Shown: positions 1-11,215, counted from the stretch's first letter. The stretch: DNA of 64,000 nt from Ligilactobacillus cholophilus (GCF_030389495.1 NZ_CP127832.1:186001-250000), one strand, 5' to 3'. Notes: generated by a model from the letters alone, not told the origin. Program-made: numbers and translations.

Positions 1-1956
1 GTTGCTCCATATAAACCAACAGGAGATCAGCCTAAAGCGATAAAAGAATTATCAGATGGATTAAAAAAGGGAGAAAAATCTCAAATTTTATTAGGAGCAA
101 CAGGTACAGGTAAAACGTTTACTATTGCAAATGTTATTAAAAATAATAATAAGCCAACATTAGTTTTGGCTCATAATAAAACTTTAGCAGGGCAATTATA
201 TGGGGAATTAAAAGAGTTTTTCCCACATAATGCAGTAGAATATTTTGTTAGTTACTATGATTTTTACCAACCTGAAGCATACGTACCATCTAGTGATACG
301 TATATTGAAAAAGATTCAAGTATTAATGATGAAATAGATAAATTGCGGCATTCAGCTACAAGTGCATTACTTGAAAGAAATGATGTAATAGTAGTTGCTT
401 CAGTATCATCAATATTTGGATTGGGTAGTCCTTTTGAATACCAGAAACATACAATCTCATTACGTGTGGGACAAGAAATTAACCGAGATGAATTATTAAA
501 AAATTTAGTAGATATTCAATATGATCGAAATGATATAGATTTTCAACGTGGAAGATTCAGAGTACATGGGGATATTGTTGAGATTTTCCCTGCTGCACAT
601 GATGAACGAGCATTAAGAATTGAATTTTTTGGTGATGAAATAGATCGTATACGTGAAATTGATCCACTGACTGGCCAAGTATTTGGTGATCGAAAGCATG
701 TTGCGATTTTCCCAGCAACTCATTTTATGACAAATGATGAACAATTAAAACATGCAATTAAGAGTATTGAATCAGAATTAGATAAGCGCACGAAAGAATT
801 GCATAAAGAAGGTAAATTACTAGAAGAACAACGATTAAAACAACGAACCACATATGACATTGAAATGCTTAAAGAGATGGGATATACGAATGGTATTGAA
901 AATTATTCACGTCATATGGATGGAAGAAAAGCTGGTGAACCACCATACACATTACTAGATTTCTTCCCCAAAGATTTTTTAATTGTTGTAGATGAATCAC
1001 ATGTAACAATGCCACAAGTACGTGGAATGTACAATGCCGATATTTCTAGAAAGCAAATGCTAGTTGATTATGGATTCAGGTTACCTAGTGCTTTAGATAA
1101 TCGCCCATTAAAATTAGCTGAGTTTGAAAAACATGTGCATCAAATTATTTATATGTCAGCAACCCCTGGCCCTTACGAAAAAGATCAAACAAACCATATT
1201 GTTGAACAAATTATTCGACCTACTGGATTACTAGATCCAACAATAGAAGTTCGACCAGTTATGGGGCAAATGGATGACTTAGTTGGTGAAATTAACAAGC
1301 GTGTAGAGCGACATGAAAGAGTTTTTGTAACAACCTTAACGAAGAAGATGGCTGAAGATTTAACTGATTACTTTAAAGAATTGGGGATTAAGGTAAAGTA
1401 TTTGCATTCAGATATTAAAACTTTAGAGCGGACGCAAATTATTCGAGACTTAAGATTAGGAAAATTCGATGTTTTAGTTGGAATTAATTTACTTCGTGAA
1501 GGAATTGATGTTCCTGAAGTATCTTTAGTTGCTATCCTTGATGCAGATAAGGAAGGATTTTTAAGAAATGAGCGTTCCTTAATTCAGACAATTGGACGAG
1601 CTGCTCGAAATGCTAATGGTCATGTAATAATGTATGCAGATGAAATTACAGATTCAATGCAAAAGGCAATTGATGAAACTAAAAGACGGCGAAAAATTCA
1701 AGAAGAATACAATAAAAAGCATCACATTGTTCCGAAAACAATTCAAAAAGACATTCGTGCAGAAATTAAAGCTACTGAAAATGATGAACAAACAGACAAT
1801 ACAAATATAGATTTTGAAAAGATGAATAAAGCTGAAAAACAAGAAATGATAAAACGTCTAAAAGAACAAATGAATCAAGCATCAAAAGATTTAAACTTCG
1901 AAGAAGCAGCATCTTTACGTGATACAATTTTAGAATTACAAGCACAAATAAGTTAG
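1..1956 (+). CDS. uvrB: Excinuclease ABC subunit B, 5'-truncated by the window edge
   Basis: UvrB is the damage-verifying helicase-like subunit of nucleotide excision repair; it is loaded by UvrA and recruits UvrC. The reading frame is open from base 1 and runs 651 codons, so only about the first 10-20 residues are missing. Walker A (GATGTGKT) is at bases 94-117. The aromatic beta-hairpin region ([12 protein letters not shown]) follows at about bases 247-285, the helicase motif SATPGPYE at about 1156-1180, and the QTIGRAAR motif near 1585-1610. A C-terminal UVR motif, which contacts UvrC, ends the protein. uvrA starts 12 nt after the stop, so the two genes form one operon. Confidence 0.97.
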   Translation, partial: VAPYKPTGDQPKAIKELSDGLKKGEKSQILLGATGTGKTFTIANVIKNNNKPTLVLAHNKTLAGQLYGELKEFFPHNAVEYFVSYYDFYQPEAYVPSSDTYIEKDSSINDEIDKLRHSATSALLERNDVIVVASVSSIFGLGSPFEYQKHTISLRVGQEINRDELLKNLVDIQYDRNDIDFQRGRFRVHGDIVEIFPAAHDERALRIEFFGDEIDRIREIDPLTGQVFGDRKHVAIFPATHFMTNDEQLKHAIKSIESELDKRTKELHKEGKLLEEQRLKQRTTYDIEMLKEMGYTNGIENYSRHMDGRKAGEPPYTLLDFFPKDFLIVVDESHVTMPQVRGMYNADISRKQMLVDYGFRLPSALDNRPLKLAEFEKHVHQIIYMSATPGPYEKDQTNHIVEQIIRPTGLLDPTIEVRPVMGQMDDLVGEINKRVERHERVFVTTLTKKMAEDLTDYFKELGIKVKYLHSDIKTLERTQIIRDLRLGKFDVLVGINLLREGIDVPEVSLVAILDADKEGFLRNERSLIQTIGRAARNANGHVIMYADEITDSMQKAIDETKRRRKIQEEYNKKHHIVPKTIQKDIRAEIKATENDEQTDNTNIDFEKMNKAEKQEMIKRLKEQMNQASKDLNFEEAASLRDTILELQAQIS

Positions 1957-1968
1957 GAGGTAGATAAA

Positions 1969-4797
1969 TTGGTTCAAAATAAAATTGAAATTCATGGGGC
2001 ACGTGCACATAATTTAAAAAATATAGATGTAACAATACCTAAAAATAAACTTGTTGTTATTACTGGATTATCTGGTTCTGGAAAGAGTTCATTGGCGTTT
2101 GATACTTTATATGCAGAAGGACAAAGACGTTATGTAGAAAGTTTATCATCATATGCACGACAATTTTTAGGACAAATGGAAAAGCCTGATGTTGATTCGA
2201 TTGAAGGACTTTCGCCAGCAATTTCAATTAATCAAAAAACAACTTCAAATAATCCAAGGTCAACAGTCGGTACAGTTACAGAAATAACTGATTATTTAAG
2301 ATTGTTATGGGCCCGAATTGGAGTACCAATTTGTCCTAATGATGGTCATAAAATTACAAGCCAATCGCCTCAACAAATTGTGGATCGAATATTAAAACTT
2401 GAAGATCGAACAAGAATTCAAATTTTAGCACCAGTAGTTCAAAATAAAAAAGGTCAACATAAAGAAATATTTAAAAAGATTCAACGTAAAGGTTTCGTTC
2501 GAATGATTGTTGATGGAGAACAACATGAGATTAGTGATGAAATTGAGTTAGATAAAAATAAAAAACATTCTATATCTATTGTTGTAGATCGGATTATTAT
2601 CAAAGAAGGAATTCGATCACGTTTATTTGATTCAGTGGAAGCAGCATTAAAATTGACAAATGGCTATGTTTCAGTAGATGTGATAGATGGTAAAACATTA
2701 CAGTTTTCTGAAAAATTAGCATGTCCATATTGTGGATTTTCGATTAAAGAACTTGAACCTAGACTTTTTTCATTTAACGCACCTTTTGGAGCTTGCCCGG
2801 ATTGTGATGGATTAGGAGAAAAGATTGAAGTAGATCCAGATTTAATAATTCCAGATAAAAATAAGTCTATACAAGAAGGTGCAATTGTTCCATGGAGAGC
2901 TGAAAGTTCAAAATATTATTACTCTTTACTAGAACAATTTTGTATTCTTAATAAGATTGATATTACAAAACCATATAAAAAATTAACTAAGAAACAGCAG
3001 GAAAAATTATTATATGGTGATGCTTCAAAAGAATTTCATTTTAATTTAAAAAGTGAATTTGGGAAAGTAAGAACTGTTGATATGAAATTTGAAGGAGTAA
3101 TTCCAAATATTGAGAGAAGATATCGTGACACTTCAAGTGCTTTCAATCGAAATATTTTACGGCGGTTTATGACTAGTCAAATTTGTAAAATGTGCCATGG
3201 ATATCGCCTAAATCAGCAGGCATTAGCGGTGAAAATTAATGGCATGCATATTGGGGAAGTTTCAGATTTACCAGTTGATCAATTAGTTGATTTTTTTGAT
3301 AATTTAACATTTACTGAACAAAAGAAACAAATTGCTGAACCAATCATTAAGGAACTTCATGATCGGCTCACATTTTTAAAAAATGTTGGATTAGATTATT
3401 TAACATTGTCTCGTTCTGCACGCACTCTTTCTGGTGGAGAAGCTCAACGAATTCGATTAGCTACACAAATTGGTTCTAATTTATCGGGGATAATTTATGT
3501 TTTAGATGAGCCATCAATTGGACTACACCAACGTGATAATGATCGTTTAATAGAATCATTAAAAAAGATGCGTGATTTAGGGAATACATTGATTGTTGTT
3601 GAACATGATGAAGACACAATGAAAGCTGCAGACTATTTGATTGATATTGGCCCGGGTGCAGGAGCGAATGGTGGACATATAATGGCCGCAGGAACTCCAA
3701 AACAAGTTATGCGAAATAAAAATTCACTCACAGGTCAGTATCTATCAGGAAAAAAGATAATCCCTATACCTTCTGAACGTCGGTTGGGAAATGGAAAAAG
3801 TATTAAATTATTTGGGGTTAGTGAAAATAATTTAAAAAATATTAATGTAGAATTTCCTTTAGGTAAATTTATTGCAGTAACTGGAGTTTCTGGATCTGGA
3901 AAATCTACTTTAGTTAATCAAGTATTAGAAAGAATTTTAGCTCAAAAACTAAACAATAATACGACAGATCGTCCGGGAAGATATCAAAAAATTACTGGAA
4001 TAAAAAATTTAGATAAGGTAATTAATATTGATCAATCTCCTATTGGACGTACCCCAAGAAGTAATCCAGCTACCTATACTGGAGTTTTTGATGATATCAG
4101 AGGATTGTTTGCACAAACAAATCAAGCGAAAATCAGAGGATATAATAAAGGCCGTTTTAGTTTTAATGTTAAAGGTGGCAGATGTGAAACATGTAAAGGC
4201 GATGGCATTATTAAAATTGAAATGAATTTCTTGCCAGATATTTACGTTGATTGTGAGGTTTGTCATGGTTCTAGGTTTAATTCAGAAACTTTAGAGATTG
4301 AATATAAGGGGAAAAACATTGCCGAAGTATTAAAAATGACAGTTGATGAGGCTTTGAAATTCTTTGATGCAATTCCTAAAATTAGACGTAAACTTCAAAC
4401 AATTTCAGATGTTGGATTAGGTTATGTTCAATTAGGACAATCGGCAACAACATTATCAGGTGGAGAAGCTCAAAGAATGAAATTGGCTTCAGAATTGCAT
4501 AAAAAGGCCACGGGAAAAACTTTATATATACTAGATGAACCTACAACTGGATTACATGCAGATGATATAAATAGGTTATTAAAGGTGTTACAACGTTTAG
4601 TTGATAAAGGTAATACAGTATTAGTAATTGAACATAATTTAGATGTTATAAAAAATGCAGATCATATAATTGATTTAGGCCCAGAAGGTGGAGAAAATGG
4701 TGGGAATGTTGTAGTAACAGGTACGCCAGAAGAAGTTGCTTTATGTAAAGAAAGTTATACTGGCCAATATTTAAAACAATTATTAAATAAGCAATAG
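1969..4797 (+). CDS. uvrA: Excinuclease ABC subunit A
   Basis: UvrA is the DNA-damage sensor ATPase of excision repair. The protein has 942 residues, normal for Gram-positive UvrA, with two ABC ATPase modules. The first Walker A is GLSGSGKSS near residue 32 and the second is GVSGSGKST near residue 641; each module has an LSGGEAQR signature. Two CxxC...CxxC zinc fingers are visible (CPYCGF...CPDCDG and CETCKG...CEVCHG). The start is TTG at 1969, chosen because AGGAGG lies 5-7 nt upstream and the N-terminus matches the family. It is co-transcribed with uvrB. No clear terminator follows in the 84-bp gap before rapZ. Confidence 0.97.
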   Translation: MVQNKIEIHGARAHNLKNIDVTIPKNKLVVITGLSGSGKSSLAFDTLYAEGQRRYVESLSSYARQFLGQMEKPDVDSIEGLSPAISINQKTTSNNPRSTVGTVTEITDYLRLLWARIGVPICPNDGHKITSQSPQQIVDRILKLEDRTRIQILAPVVQNKKGQHKEIFKKIQRKGFVRMIVDGEQHEISDEIELDKNKKHSISIVVDRIIIKEGIRSRLFDSVEAALKLTNGYVSVDVIDGKTLQFSEKLACPYCGFSIKELEPRLFSFNAPFGACPDCDGLGEKIEVDPDLIIPDKNKSIQEGAIVPWRAESSKYYYSLLEQFCILNKIDITKPYKKLTKKQQEKLLYGDASKEFHFNLKSEFGKVRTVDMKFEGVIPNIERRYRDTSSAFNRNILRRFMTSQICKMCHGYRLNQQALAVKINGMHIGEVSDLPVDQLVDFFDNLTFTEQKKQIAEPIIKELHDRLTFLKNVGLDYLTLSRSARTLSGGEAQRIRLATQIGSNLSGIIYVLDEPSIGLHQRDNDRLIESLKKMRDLGNTLIVVEHDEDTMKAADYLIDIGPGAGANGGHIMAAGTPKQVMRNKNSLTGQYLSGKKIIPIPSERRLGNGKSIKLFGVSENNLKNINVEFPLGKFIAVTGVSGSGKSTLVNQVLERILAQKLNNNTTDRPGRYQKITGIKNLDKVINIDQSPIGRTPRSNPATYTGVFDDIRGLFAQTNQAKIRGYNKGRFSFNVKGGRCETCKGDGIIKIEMNFLPDIYVDCEVCHGSRFNSETLEIEYKGKNIAEVLKMTVDEALKFFDAIPKIRRKLQTISDVGLGYVQLGQSATTLSGGEAQRMKLASELHKKATGKTLYILDEPTTGLHADDINRLLKVLQRLVDKGNTVLVIEHNLDVIKNADHIIDLGPEGGENGGNVVVTGTPEEVALCKESYTGQYLKQLLNKQ

Positions 4798-4881
4798 CAA
4801 TATATGATAATATGAAATATATAAGTAATGGAAATTAATAATTTAGTATAGCAGATATATTGAGGTGAGGGAGGAAATTAC

Positions 4882-5766
4882 ATGAATGAACCTTATGAAT
4901 TAGTAATTGTCACCGGAATGAGTGGTGCTGGGAAAACAGTTGCAATGCAAAGTTTTGAAGATTTAGGTTATTTTTGTGTTGATAATATGCCACCAAAATT
5001 ATTGCCTAAACTCTGGGAATTAGTAATGGAAACTGGGAAAATTCATAAAGTTGCATTAGTAATTGATTTACGTGCACGTAATTTTTATGATGAAATAAAT
5101 GAGATTTTACCAAAACTACAAAAGCAGCATGTAATTAAGACTAGAATTTTATTTTTAGATGCCTCAGATGAAGAATTGGTTGCACGATACAAGGAAACTA
5201 GAAGATCACATCCATTATCACGTGATAGTCGACCTTTAGAGGGAATAAAATGCGAGCGCAAGCTTCTAGCTGATATAAAATCTCAAGCACAATTAGTAGT
5301 GGATACAACAAATATTTCACCACGGAAATTACGTGAAGAAATATTTCACAATTTTGAAACAAATAGTGACTATCCATTTAGAATCGATGTAATGTCATTT
5401 GGATTTAAATATGGATTGCCAATCGATGCTGATATTGTTATGGATGTGCGATTTCTACCTAATCCATACTATATTCCAGAACTTCGAGATAAGACCGGAT
5501 TAGATAAAGTAGTATATGATTATGTGATGAATTCTAAAGACACAGAAGCTTTTGTTAAGCAATTTAAAGGATTACTAAAGACAGTAATTCCAGGTTATAT
5601 CAAAGAAGGAAAAACTAATGTTGTGATTGCAATTGGCTGCACTGGCGGACAACATCGATCAGTTGCATTAACAGAACGAATTGGCAATTATTTGAAAAAA
5701 GATTATCAAGTGTCAATCTCACATCGTGATATAAATCGAAGAAAGGAGACAGTTAATCGCTCATGA
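4882..5766 (+). CDS. rapZ: RNase adapter RapZ-family P-loop protein (YvcJ)
   Basis: The 294-residue protein has an N-terminal P-loop (GMSGAGKT, residues 12-19) and the conserved C-terminal [13 protein letters not shown] segment of the RapZ/YvcJ family. In E. coli RapZ binds GlcN6P and controls GlmZ RNA decay. In Firmicutes YvcJ is a nucleotide-hydrolysing protein linked to competence, and no GlmZ system is known there. It is the first gene of the classic rapZ-yvcK-whiA cluster and overlaps yvcK by 4 nt (ATGA), which indicates translational coupling. AGGGAGG upstream of the ATG supports the start. Confidence 0.95.
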   Translation: MNEPYELVIVTGMSGAGKTVAMQSFEDLGYFCVDNMPPKLLPKLWELVMETGKIHKVALVIDLRARNFYDEINEILPKLQKQHVIKTRILFLDASDEELVARYKETRRSHPLSRDSRPLEGIKCERKLLADIKSQAQLVVDTTNISPRKLREEIFHNFETNSDYPFRIDVMSFGFKYGLPIDADIVMDVRFLPNPYYIPELRDKTGLDKVVYDYVMNSKDTEAFVKQFKGLLKTVIPGYIKEGKTNVVIAIGCTGGQHRSVALTERIGNYLKKDYQVSISHRDINRRKETVNRS

Positions 5767-6755
5767 GTAGATTACGACCAAAAATAGTAATGATTGGTGG
5801 CGGAACAGGATTACCAGTAATTTTAAAGGGATTACGTAAACAAAATGTAGACATCACTGCTGTCGTTACAGTCGCAGATGATGGTGGATCATCAGGAATT
5901 ATTCGTGATTATATTAATGTTGTTCCACCAGGCGATATTCGGAACACAATGGTCGCTCTTTCAAATATTCCAGAGTTAAGAAAAGAAATTTTTCAATATC
6001 GTTTTAAAACTGATGATCAATTTTTCTCTGGACATGCGATAGGTAATTTGATAATTGCTGCTCTATCAGAAATGAATAATGATAATATTTTTGAAGCAGT
6101 CCAGCAGTTGTCAAAAATGATGGATGTACAAGGACATGTGTATCCAGCATCTAACATTCCTTTAATTTTAAATGCTAAATTTAGTGATGGGACACAACTC
6201 GCAGGTGAGTCAGAAATTTCTGCTGCAGGTAAAACGATAAAAGAAGTCTGGGTAACAGCAATTGATGATACTAAACCTAAAGCGGTACCTGAAGTCATAG
6301 ATGCTATTTTAGATGCAGATCAGATTGTATTAGGACCAGGTAGCTTATTTACAAGTATTTTGCCTAATTTGATGATTAGTAATGTTGGACAAGCAGTTTT
6401 ACAAAGTAAAGCCGAGGTTGTATATATTTGTAATATAATGACTCAAAAAGGTGAAACAGAACGTTTTACTGATGCTCAACACGTAAAAGTTTTACACCGC
6501 CATTTACATCAGAAATTTATTAATACAGTTTTAGTTAATACTGAACCAGTTCCAGCTGATTATATGGATCGACAAAAATATGATGAGTATTTATATCAAG
6601 TTAAACATGATTTTAAAGGCCTTAGAGCAGAGGGCTGTCGAGTTATTTCTGATAACTTTTTAAAATTAAAAGATCATGGTGTATTTCATAATGGAAATCG
6701 AGTGGTTGAAGAATTAATGCAATTAATTGGACGACCAAATTCTTGGATTGATTAA
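5763..6755 (+). CDS. yvcK: Gluconeogenesis/cell-wall regulator GlmR (YvcK, CofD-like)
   Basis: This 330-residue CofD-like Rossmann protein opens with [14 protein letters not shown], the family's nucleotide-sugar binding loop. In Bacillus, YvcK/GlmR binds UDP-GlcNAc and stimulates GlmS, steering carbon into wall precursors; homologues are needed for growth on gluconeogenic carbon. The start ATG overlaps the rapZ stop. glmM and glmS lie in the same window (29-32.7 kb), so the presumed target enzyme is encoded about 25 kb away. Assignment rests on family resemblance and on the conserved rapZ-yvcK-whiA order. Confidence 0.95.
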   Translation: MSRLRPKIVMIGGGTGLPVILKGLRKQNVDITAVVTVADDGGSSGIIRDYINVVPPGDIRNTMVALSNIPELRKEIFQYRFKTDDQFFSGHAIGNLIIAALSEMNNDNIFEAVQQLSKMMDVQGHVYPASNIPLILNAKFSDGTQLAGESEISAAGKTIKEVWVTAIDDTKPKAVPEVIDAILDADQIVLGPGSLFTSILPNLMISNVGQAVLQSKAEVVYICNIMTQKGETERFTDAQHVKVLHRHLHQKFINTVLVNTEPVPADYMDRQKYDEYLYQVKHDFKGLRAEGCRVISDNFLKLKDHGVFHNGNRVVEELMQLIGRPNSWID

Positions 6756-6779
6756 TTCAAAAAGAAGGGATAGATTGCA

Positions 6780-7718
6780 TTGTCTTATGCAAGTGATGTA
6801 AAAAAAGAACTAACAATGCTTGAAGTTCATGATGAAGGAAATGGAAAAGCAGAATTAATGGCACTTCTTCGAATGAATGGATCTTTAAGTATTGAACACC
6901 ATCATTTTGTATTATCAGTACAAACTGAAAATCCTGCAACTGCACGTAGAATATATAAGTTATTAAAACAATTTTATAATATTGAAAGTGAACTTTTAGT
7001 TAGGCGCAAAATGAAATTGAAGAAAAATAATTTATATATTGTAAAATTAAGACATGATAGTGAAAAGGTATTAAATGATTTAAATATTTTAGAAGGTTTT
7101 CAAATACAACAAACCGTTCCTTTAAATTTTTTAGATAATGATTTAAAAGTACGTTCATATTTAAGAGGTGCTTTTTTAGCAACAGGGTCTGTGAATAATC
7201 CAGAAACAGGACGATATCATTTGGAAATTTATTCATTATATGAAGAACATAATGACACTATTTGTGAAATGTTGAATCGTTATCATCTTAATGCTAGGAA
7301 AACGCAGCGTCGAAGTGGATATATCACATATTTAAAAGAAGCTGAAAAAATTGCTGATTTTTTATCTTTAATTGGTGCAACGAATTCAATGTTGAAGTTT
7401 GAAGATATTAGAATTGTCCGTGATATGAGAAATTCAGTTAATAGGATTGTTAATTGCGAAACTGCAAATTTAAATAAAGTTGCAGATGCAGCTAATAAGC
7501 AAATAGAAAATATTAAATATTTAGATGAACACTTAGGCTTAGATAAAATTCCAAGTAAATTGCAAGAAGTTGCATTGGTTAGAGTAGCTCATCCTGAATT
7601 AAGTTTGAAAGAATTGGGAGAGTTAGTACCAGGAGGGCCCATTTCTAAATCTGGAATAAATCATCGACTTAGAAAAATAAATGAAATGGCTGAAAAAGTA
7701 CGTCAAGGTGGTAAATAA
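6780..7718 (+). CDS. whiA: DNA-binding protein WhiA
   Basis: WhiA combines a degenerate LAGLIDADG homing-endonuclease fold (N-terminal two thirds) with a C-terminal helix-turn-helix; here the C-terminal stretch includes [16 protein letters not shown]. In Bacillus it influences division and chromosome segregation; in actinomycetes it controls sporulation. The protein has 312 residues, the usual length. The start is TTG at 6780, preceded by AAAGAAGGG about 10 nt upstream. It is the last gene of the rapZ-yvcK-whiA operon and is followed directly by a strong terminator. Confidence 0.95.
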   Translation: MSYASDVKKELTMLEVHDEGNGKAELMALLRMNGSLSIEHHHFVLSVQTENPATARRIYKLLKQFYNIESELLVRRKMKLKKNNLYIVKLRHDSEKVLNDLNILEGFQIQQTVPLNFLDNDLKVRSYLRGAFLATGSVNNPETGRYHLEIYSLYEEHNDTICEMLNRYHLNARKTQRRSGYITYLKEAEKIADFLSLIGATNSMLKFEDIRIVRDMRNSVNRIVNCETANLNKVADAANKQIENIKYLDEHLGLDKIPSKLQEVALVRVAHPELSLKELGELVPGGPISKSGINHRLRKINEMAEKVRQGGK

Positions 7719-7720
7719 AA

Positions 7721-7757
7721 AAAACATCAAATCGATTATTCGATTTGATGTTTTTTT
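7721..7757. terminator. Bidirectional terminator between whiA and clpP
   Basis: An 11-bp perfect stem (7725-7735 with 7740-7750, loop TTAT) is flanked by an A-tract on the left and seven T residues on the right. It can end both whiA (+) and clpP (-), which converge here with a 52-bp gap. Confidence 0.93.
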
Positions 7758-7770
7758 ATGTTTTCAAGAA

Positions 7771-8367
7771 TTATTTATCCATCTTTTTCTTGTTTTCCAT
7801 AATTTGATCAATCAAGCCATATTTAAGTGCTTCTTCAGCAGTCATGAAATTATCACGATCAGTATCATTATTAATTTTTTCGATAGGTTGACCAGTGTGA
7901 TCAGCTAAGATTTCATTAATCAAATTACGAGTTTTTAAAATATGTTCTGCAGCAATTTGAATTTCAGTTGACTGTCCTTGTGCACCACCAAGTGGTTGGT
8001 GAATCATTATTTCTGAATGAGGTAAAGCAAAACGTTTTCCTTTTGTACCAGCAGTAGCTAAAATTGATGCCATTGAAGCAGCCATGCCCATCACAATTGT
8101 TTGAACATCAGCATTAACAAAGTTCATTGTATCGTAAATTGCTAAACCAGCTGAAACGGACCCACCTGGAGAATTGATGTACATGTAAATATCTTTTTCT
8201 GAATCTTGTGCATCTAAGAAAAGCAACTGCGCAATGATTGCATTTGCCATATCATCATTGATTTCACCAGATACCATAATAATTCGATCTTTTAATAAAC
8301 GTGAGTAAATATCGTATGCACGTTCTCCTTGACTTGATTGTTCAATAACTGTAGGTATTAAAGCCAT
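7771..8367 (-). CDS. clpP: ATP-dependent Clp protease proteolytic subunit
   Basis: ClpP is the serine peptidase core of Clp protease. The protein is 198 residues, with the catalytic triad exactly at the family positions: Ser98 in GMAAS, His123 in MIHQPLGG and Asp172 in TDRDNF. The start ATG at 8367 is preceded by AAGGAGG. It is transcribed alone, away from rpoN's end, from a promoter overlapped by a CtsR operator. It therefore belongs to the class III heat-shock regulon, and a ctsR gene should exist elsewhere in the genome. Confidence 0.98.
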   Translation of the reverse strand: MALIPTVIEQSSQGERAYDIYSRLLKDRIIMVSGEINDDMANAIIAQLLFLDAQDSEKDIYMYINSPGGSVSAGLAIYDTMNFVNADVQTIVMGMAASMASILATAGTKGKRFALPHSEIMIHQPLGGAQGQSTEIQIAAEHILKTRNLINEILADHTGQPIEKINNDTDRDNFMTAEEALKYGLIDQIMENKKKMDK

Positions 8368-8435
8368 AATTAAATAGCCTCCTTAAATATATAAAAGTTA
8401 TTAACTTGAGTTTAACATATAAAACTTACAAATTC

Positions 8436-8465
8436 ATTTTATAATAATGGTCAACAAAGGTCAAA
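8436..8465 (-). promoter_or_regulatory. clpP promoter with overlapping CtsR operator
   Basis: Reading the minus strand, -35 TTGACC (8464-8459) and -10 TAAAAT (8441-8436) are 17 nt apart. On the plus strand, 8449-8465 reads GGTCAAC-AAA-GGTCAAA. This matches the CtsR tandem heptad consensus GGTCAAA-NAN-GGTCAAA at all but one heptad base, and it covers the -35 box. Repression by CtsR at normal temperature follows from the known mechanism. Confidence 0.88.
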
Positions 8466-8469
8466 TTAA

Positions 8470-9750
8470 CTATAATGTTTTGCGTTCTTTTGAAGATGGA
8501 ATATTCATTATTGAACGATATTTTGCAACAGTTCTTCTTGAAATTTGGATTTTTTTAGTTTGGAGTAATTCTACAATTTTCTGATCTGATAAAGGATTAT
8601 TTTTATCTTCATCACTAATTAATTTTTTTATATTTTGTTGTACAGTATTGACACTAATAGAACAGTTTTCAGCATAACTAGCAGCTGTTGTGAAAAACGA
8701 TTTTAATTCAAATATACCAAAATCACATTTTAAATATTTGCCACTGATGGCTCTACTAATTGTAGATTCATGTAATTGTAATTGGTGAGCAATATCACGT
8801 AATAAAAGTGGTTTTAATGGATGAGAATCTTCAAGAAAAAATGAAGATTGTTTTTTTACGATTGCTTGACCAACTTTTAAAATTGTTGCTTCACGTTGTG
8901 ATAGTTCAGCAGTTAATTGTTCATATTCAATTTCTTTCTCTTTAAGATACTTTTGAACATCGTTATTTGTATTTTTTGAAAAATTATTAAAATATGCTTT
9001 TTTAAATAAAATTTTAGGAGTATTAGATGTAGTAAATTGAACTGATAGTGTGTTTTTATCTTGTTTAACTATCAAATCGGGATATATAAATTCAGTTTCA
9101 TTATTTTGATATCCAGCACCAGGAGCAGGGGATAATGTACGCACATATTTAAGAACTTTTTTGATATGTGCACAATCAGTTTTATATTTTTTAGCTAATT
9201 TATTCCATTTTTTTTCTGTAAAATCGATAAAATCATTTTGTAAAATTGGCAAAGCAAGTTGAGGTGCAGAAGGATTATCTTGTGTTTGTAAAATTAGACA
9301 TTCTTGTAAGTCACGTGCACCAATTCCAGGTGGATCAAGGCGTTGCAATAGAGTTAAAGCATCTAAAACTAATGTTTTATTAAATTTTTGTTCTTTGTAT
9401 AGTTTGTCAATATCAATACTTAAATATCCGTTATCATCTAAATTTTCGATAAAATAAATTACTAGAGTTCTAATTGGGGTATTACGCATAGTCAAATGAA
9501 CCTGTTCTAATAGATAATCGTCAAGGGAAACTTGATGTTTGCTTTGAATAAATTGATTTATATCATAATCTTTTGAGTTCAAATTTGAGTGAAATTCTAT
9601 ATCAATAAAAGGATTTTCTAATGCTTTTTGTTTTAAATATGAGTACAGTTCATCATTTGTAGATTTTAAAATTTTAATCGATTGTTGCATTTGTTGAGTC
9701 ATTGCTAATTTTTGTAATTGCTTTTGATTGATATTTTGAGAAAGAGTCAT
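8470..9750 (-). CDS. rpoN: RNA polymerase sigma-54 factor
   Basis: The 426-residue protein has the three sigma-54 regions. Region I is glutamine-rich (residues 1-50, with QKQLQKLAMTQQMQQS), which contacts activators. The core-binding domain is in the middle. The C-terminal RpoN box is SRRTVAKYR (residues 404-412), which reads the -24 element. In lactobacilli sigma-54 usually serves mannose-type PTS operons switched on by ManR/LevR-like activators; no such activator or PTS gene is in this window. The start ATG has GAGGG upstream. clpP lies 102 bp downstream of rpoN on the same strand, in an arrangement shared with other lactobacilli. Confidence 0.95.
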   Translation of the reverse strand: MTLSQNINQKQLQKLAMTQQMQQSIKILKSTNDELYSYLKQKALENPFIDIEFHSNLNSKDYDINQFIQSKHQVSLDDYLLEQVHLTMRNTPIRTLVIYFIENLDDNGYLSIDIDKLYKEQKFNKTLVLDALTLLQRLDPPGIGARDLQECLILQTQDNPSAPQLALPILQNDFIDFTEKKWNKLAKKYKTDCAHIKKVLKYVRTLSPAPGAGYQNNETEFIYPDLIVKQDKNTLSVQFTTSNTPKILFKKAYFNNFSKNTNNDVQKYLKEKEIEYEQLTAELSQREATILKVGQAIVKKQSSFFLEDSHPLKPLLLRDIAHQLQLHESTISRAISGKYLKCDFGIFELKSFFTTAASYAENCSISVNTVQQNIKKLISDEDKNNPLSDQKIVELLQTKKIQISRRTVAKYRSIMNIPSSKERKTL

Positions 9751-9776
9751 AATATTCCCTCGTTAATTTATTTCTG

Positions 9777-9805
9777 TTGCAATTTATACTTTTATAAGAT
9801 AATAT
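9777..9805 (+). promoter_or_regulatory. Promoter of the tRNA-Arg gene
   Basis: -35 TTGCAA at 9777-9782 and -10 TAATAT at 9800-9805, spaced 17 nt, end 13 nt before the mature tRNA. The element faces the tRNA and diverges from rpoN. Confidence 0.65.
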
Positions 9806-9818
9806 AATAAAAGTAAAT

Positions 9819-9890
9819 GCGCCGATAGTGTAATGGATCGCACACAAGATTCCGGTTCTTGTAATCTGGGTTCGACTCCCAGTTGGCGCA
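9819..9890 (+). tRNA. tRNA-Arg (anticodon CCG)
   Basis: A complete cloverleaf can be folded. Acceptor GCGCCGA pairs with TTGGCGC. The D-stem is GTGT/GCAC. The anticodon stem is CAAGA/TCTTG with loop TTCCGGT, giving anticodon CCG. The T-arm is CTGGG-TTCGACT-CCCAG and the discriminator is A. CCA is not encoded. It reads the CGG arginine codon, which is infrequent in this AT-rich sequence. The gene stands alone with its own promoter and terminator. Confidence 0.93.
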
Positions 9891-9895
9891 TTTTT

Positions 9896-9923
9896 GCCGT
9901 GATCAATGATCACGGCTTTTTTT
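9896..9923 (+). terminator. Terminator of tRNA-Arg
   Basis: A 9-bp GC-containing stem (9896-9904 with 9908-9916, loop AAT) is followed by seven T residues. Confidence 0.92.
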
Positions 9924-10063
9924 ATTAAAAATACATAAGTAAGTGTGCTTAATAAAGTATTTTCTAAAGTAAATATTACTAGATTATTTCAATAAATGAA
10001 AGCGCAATCTAAAAGCGCTTATAATTAATAAGATTAATTTAGGATCTTATAAGTTGAATATGC

Positions 10064-10092
10064 TTGCACGTGTCAATTTTTACTGATATAAT
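10064..10092 (+). promoter_or_regulatory. gapA promoter
   Basis: -35 TTGCAC (10064-10069) and a perfect -10 TATAAT (10087-10092) are 17 nt apart, giving a leader of about 70 nt before gapA. A weak cre-like sequence (12 of 14 consensus positions) lies further upstream at 9997-10010, and a short palindrome AAGCGCTT lies at 10013-10020. The rest of the 9924-10167 gap holds no ORF or other recognised element. Confidence 0.8.
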
Positions 10093-10167
10093 TCAAAGGT
10101 GTTAAGGGTAGTTAAAATTTATTAACGATCCTTTAGTATAAATTTACCTTTTAGGAGGAATATTAAT

Positions 10168-11181
10168 ATGACTACAAAAGTAGGTATTAATGGTTTTGGT
10201 CGTATCGGCCGTTTAGCATTCCGTCGGATTGCTGAAGTATCAGATGATTTGGAAATCGTTGCTATCAACGACTTAACATCACCAGCTATGTTAGCTCACT
10301 TATTGAAGTATGACACAGCTCATGGTCAATTTGATGCAGAAGTATCTGCAACAGATCACTCACTTATCGTAAACGGTAAGGAAATCCCTGTATATGCAGA
10401 AGCAGATGCAACAAACATTCCTTGGGTTAAGAACGATGGTGTTGATTTAGTACTTGAATCAACAGGTTTCTACACATCAGAAGAAAAGGCATCAGCACAC
10501 TTGAAGGCTGGCGCAAAGAAAGTTCTTGTATCAGCACCAGCAGGTGACATGCCAACAGTTGTTTACGGTGTAAACGATGACATCATCACACCAGATGCAA
10601 ACATCATTTCAGCTGCATCATGTACAACAAACTGCTTAGCACCAATGGCAAAGGCTGTTAACGATGCATTTGGTATCAAAGCAGGTACAATGACAACAAC
10701 ACACGCATACACAGCAACACAACACTTACAAGACGGTCCAGACCGCAAAGGTAATGTACGTAACGCACGTGCTGCTGCACAAAACATCATTCCTCACTCA
10801 ACAGGTGCTGCAAAGGCCTTAGGTAAGGTAGTTCCAGAATTAGACGGCAAGTTAGATGGACACGCATTACGTGTACCAACAATCACAGGTTCAGTAACAG
10901 AATTAGTTGTAACATTAGACAAAGCAGTTACAGCTGAAGAAGTAAACGAAGCTGTTAAGAAGGTAACAGATGGTAACGAATCATTTGGTTACAACGCAGA
11001 CGAAATCGTATCAAGCGATATCATCGGTACATCATTTGGTTCAGTATTTGACCCATCACAAACACAAGTTGTCGGTGAAGGCGAAGGCCAAGTAGTAAAA
11101 GTTGCTGCATGGTATGACAACGAATCAGGCTTCACAGCTCAAATGATCCGTACATTAGAAAAATTCGCAAGCATGCTTTAA
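10168..11181 (+). CDS. gapA: Glyceraldehyde-3-phosphate dehydrogenase (NAD-dependent)
   Basis: This catalyses the oxidative phosphorylation step of glycolysis. The 337-residue protein has the Rossmann start [15 protein letters not shown] and the catalytic Cys152 in ASCTTNC. Codons are strongly biased to the C-ending preferred forms (AAC, TTC, ATC), unlike most neighbours, as expected for a very highly expressed gene. TTAGGAGG lies close upstream. It heads gapA-pgk-tpiA-eno, but a cggR repressor gene, frequently found just upstream, is absent here. A strong hairpin after gapA probably lets it be transcribed in excess over pgk. Confidence 0.98.
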   Translation: MTTKVGINGFGRIGRLAFRRIAEVSDDLEIVAINDLTSPAMLAHLLKYDTAHGQFDAEVSATDHSLIVNGKEIPVYAEADATNIPWVKNDGVDLVLESTGFYTSEEKASAHLKAGAKKVLVSAPAGDMPTVVYGVNDDIITPDANIISAASCTTNCLAPMAKAVNDAFGIKAGTMTTTHAYTATQHLQDGPDRKGNVRNARAAAQNIIPHSTGAAKALGKVVPELDGKLDGHALRVPTITGSVTELVVTLDKAVTAEEVNEAVKKVTDGNESFGYNADEIVSSDIIGTSFGSVFDPSQTQVVGEGEGQVVKVAAWYDNESGFTAQMIRTLEKFASML

Positions 11182-11215
11182 GATAAAGCATTAAAAATCT
11201 AATTTGATTTTTGGA

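Noticed and set aside
7681-7908. 75-codon plus-strand ORF over the whiA end and clpP end
   Set aside because: It passes through a strong terminator and lies opposite clpP.
9674-9913. 79-codon minus-strand ORF over the rpoN start and tRNA gene
   Set aside because: It crosses a folded tRNA gene and overlaps the true rpoN start; its 'NAPTGSRTQITRTGI' stretch is just translated tRNA sequence, a known annotation artefact.
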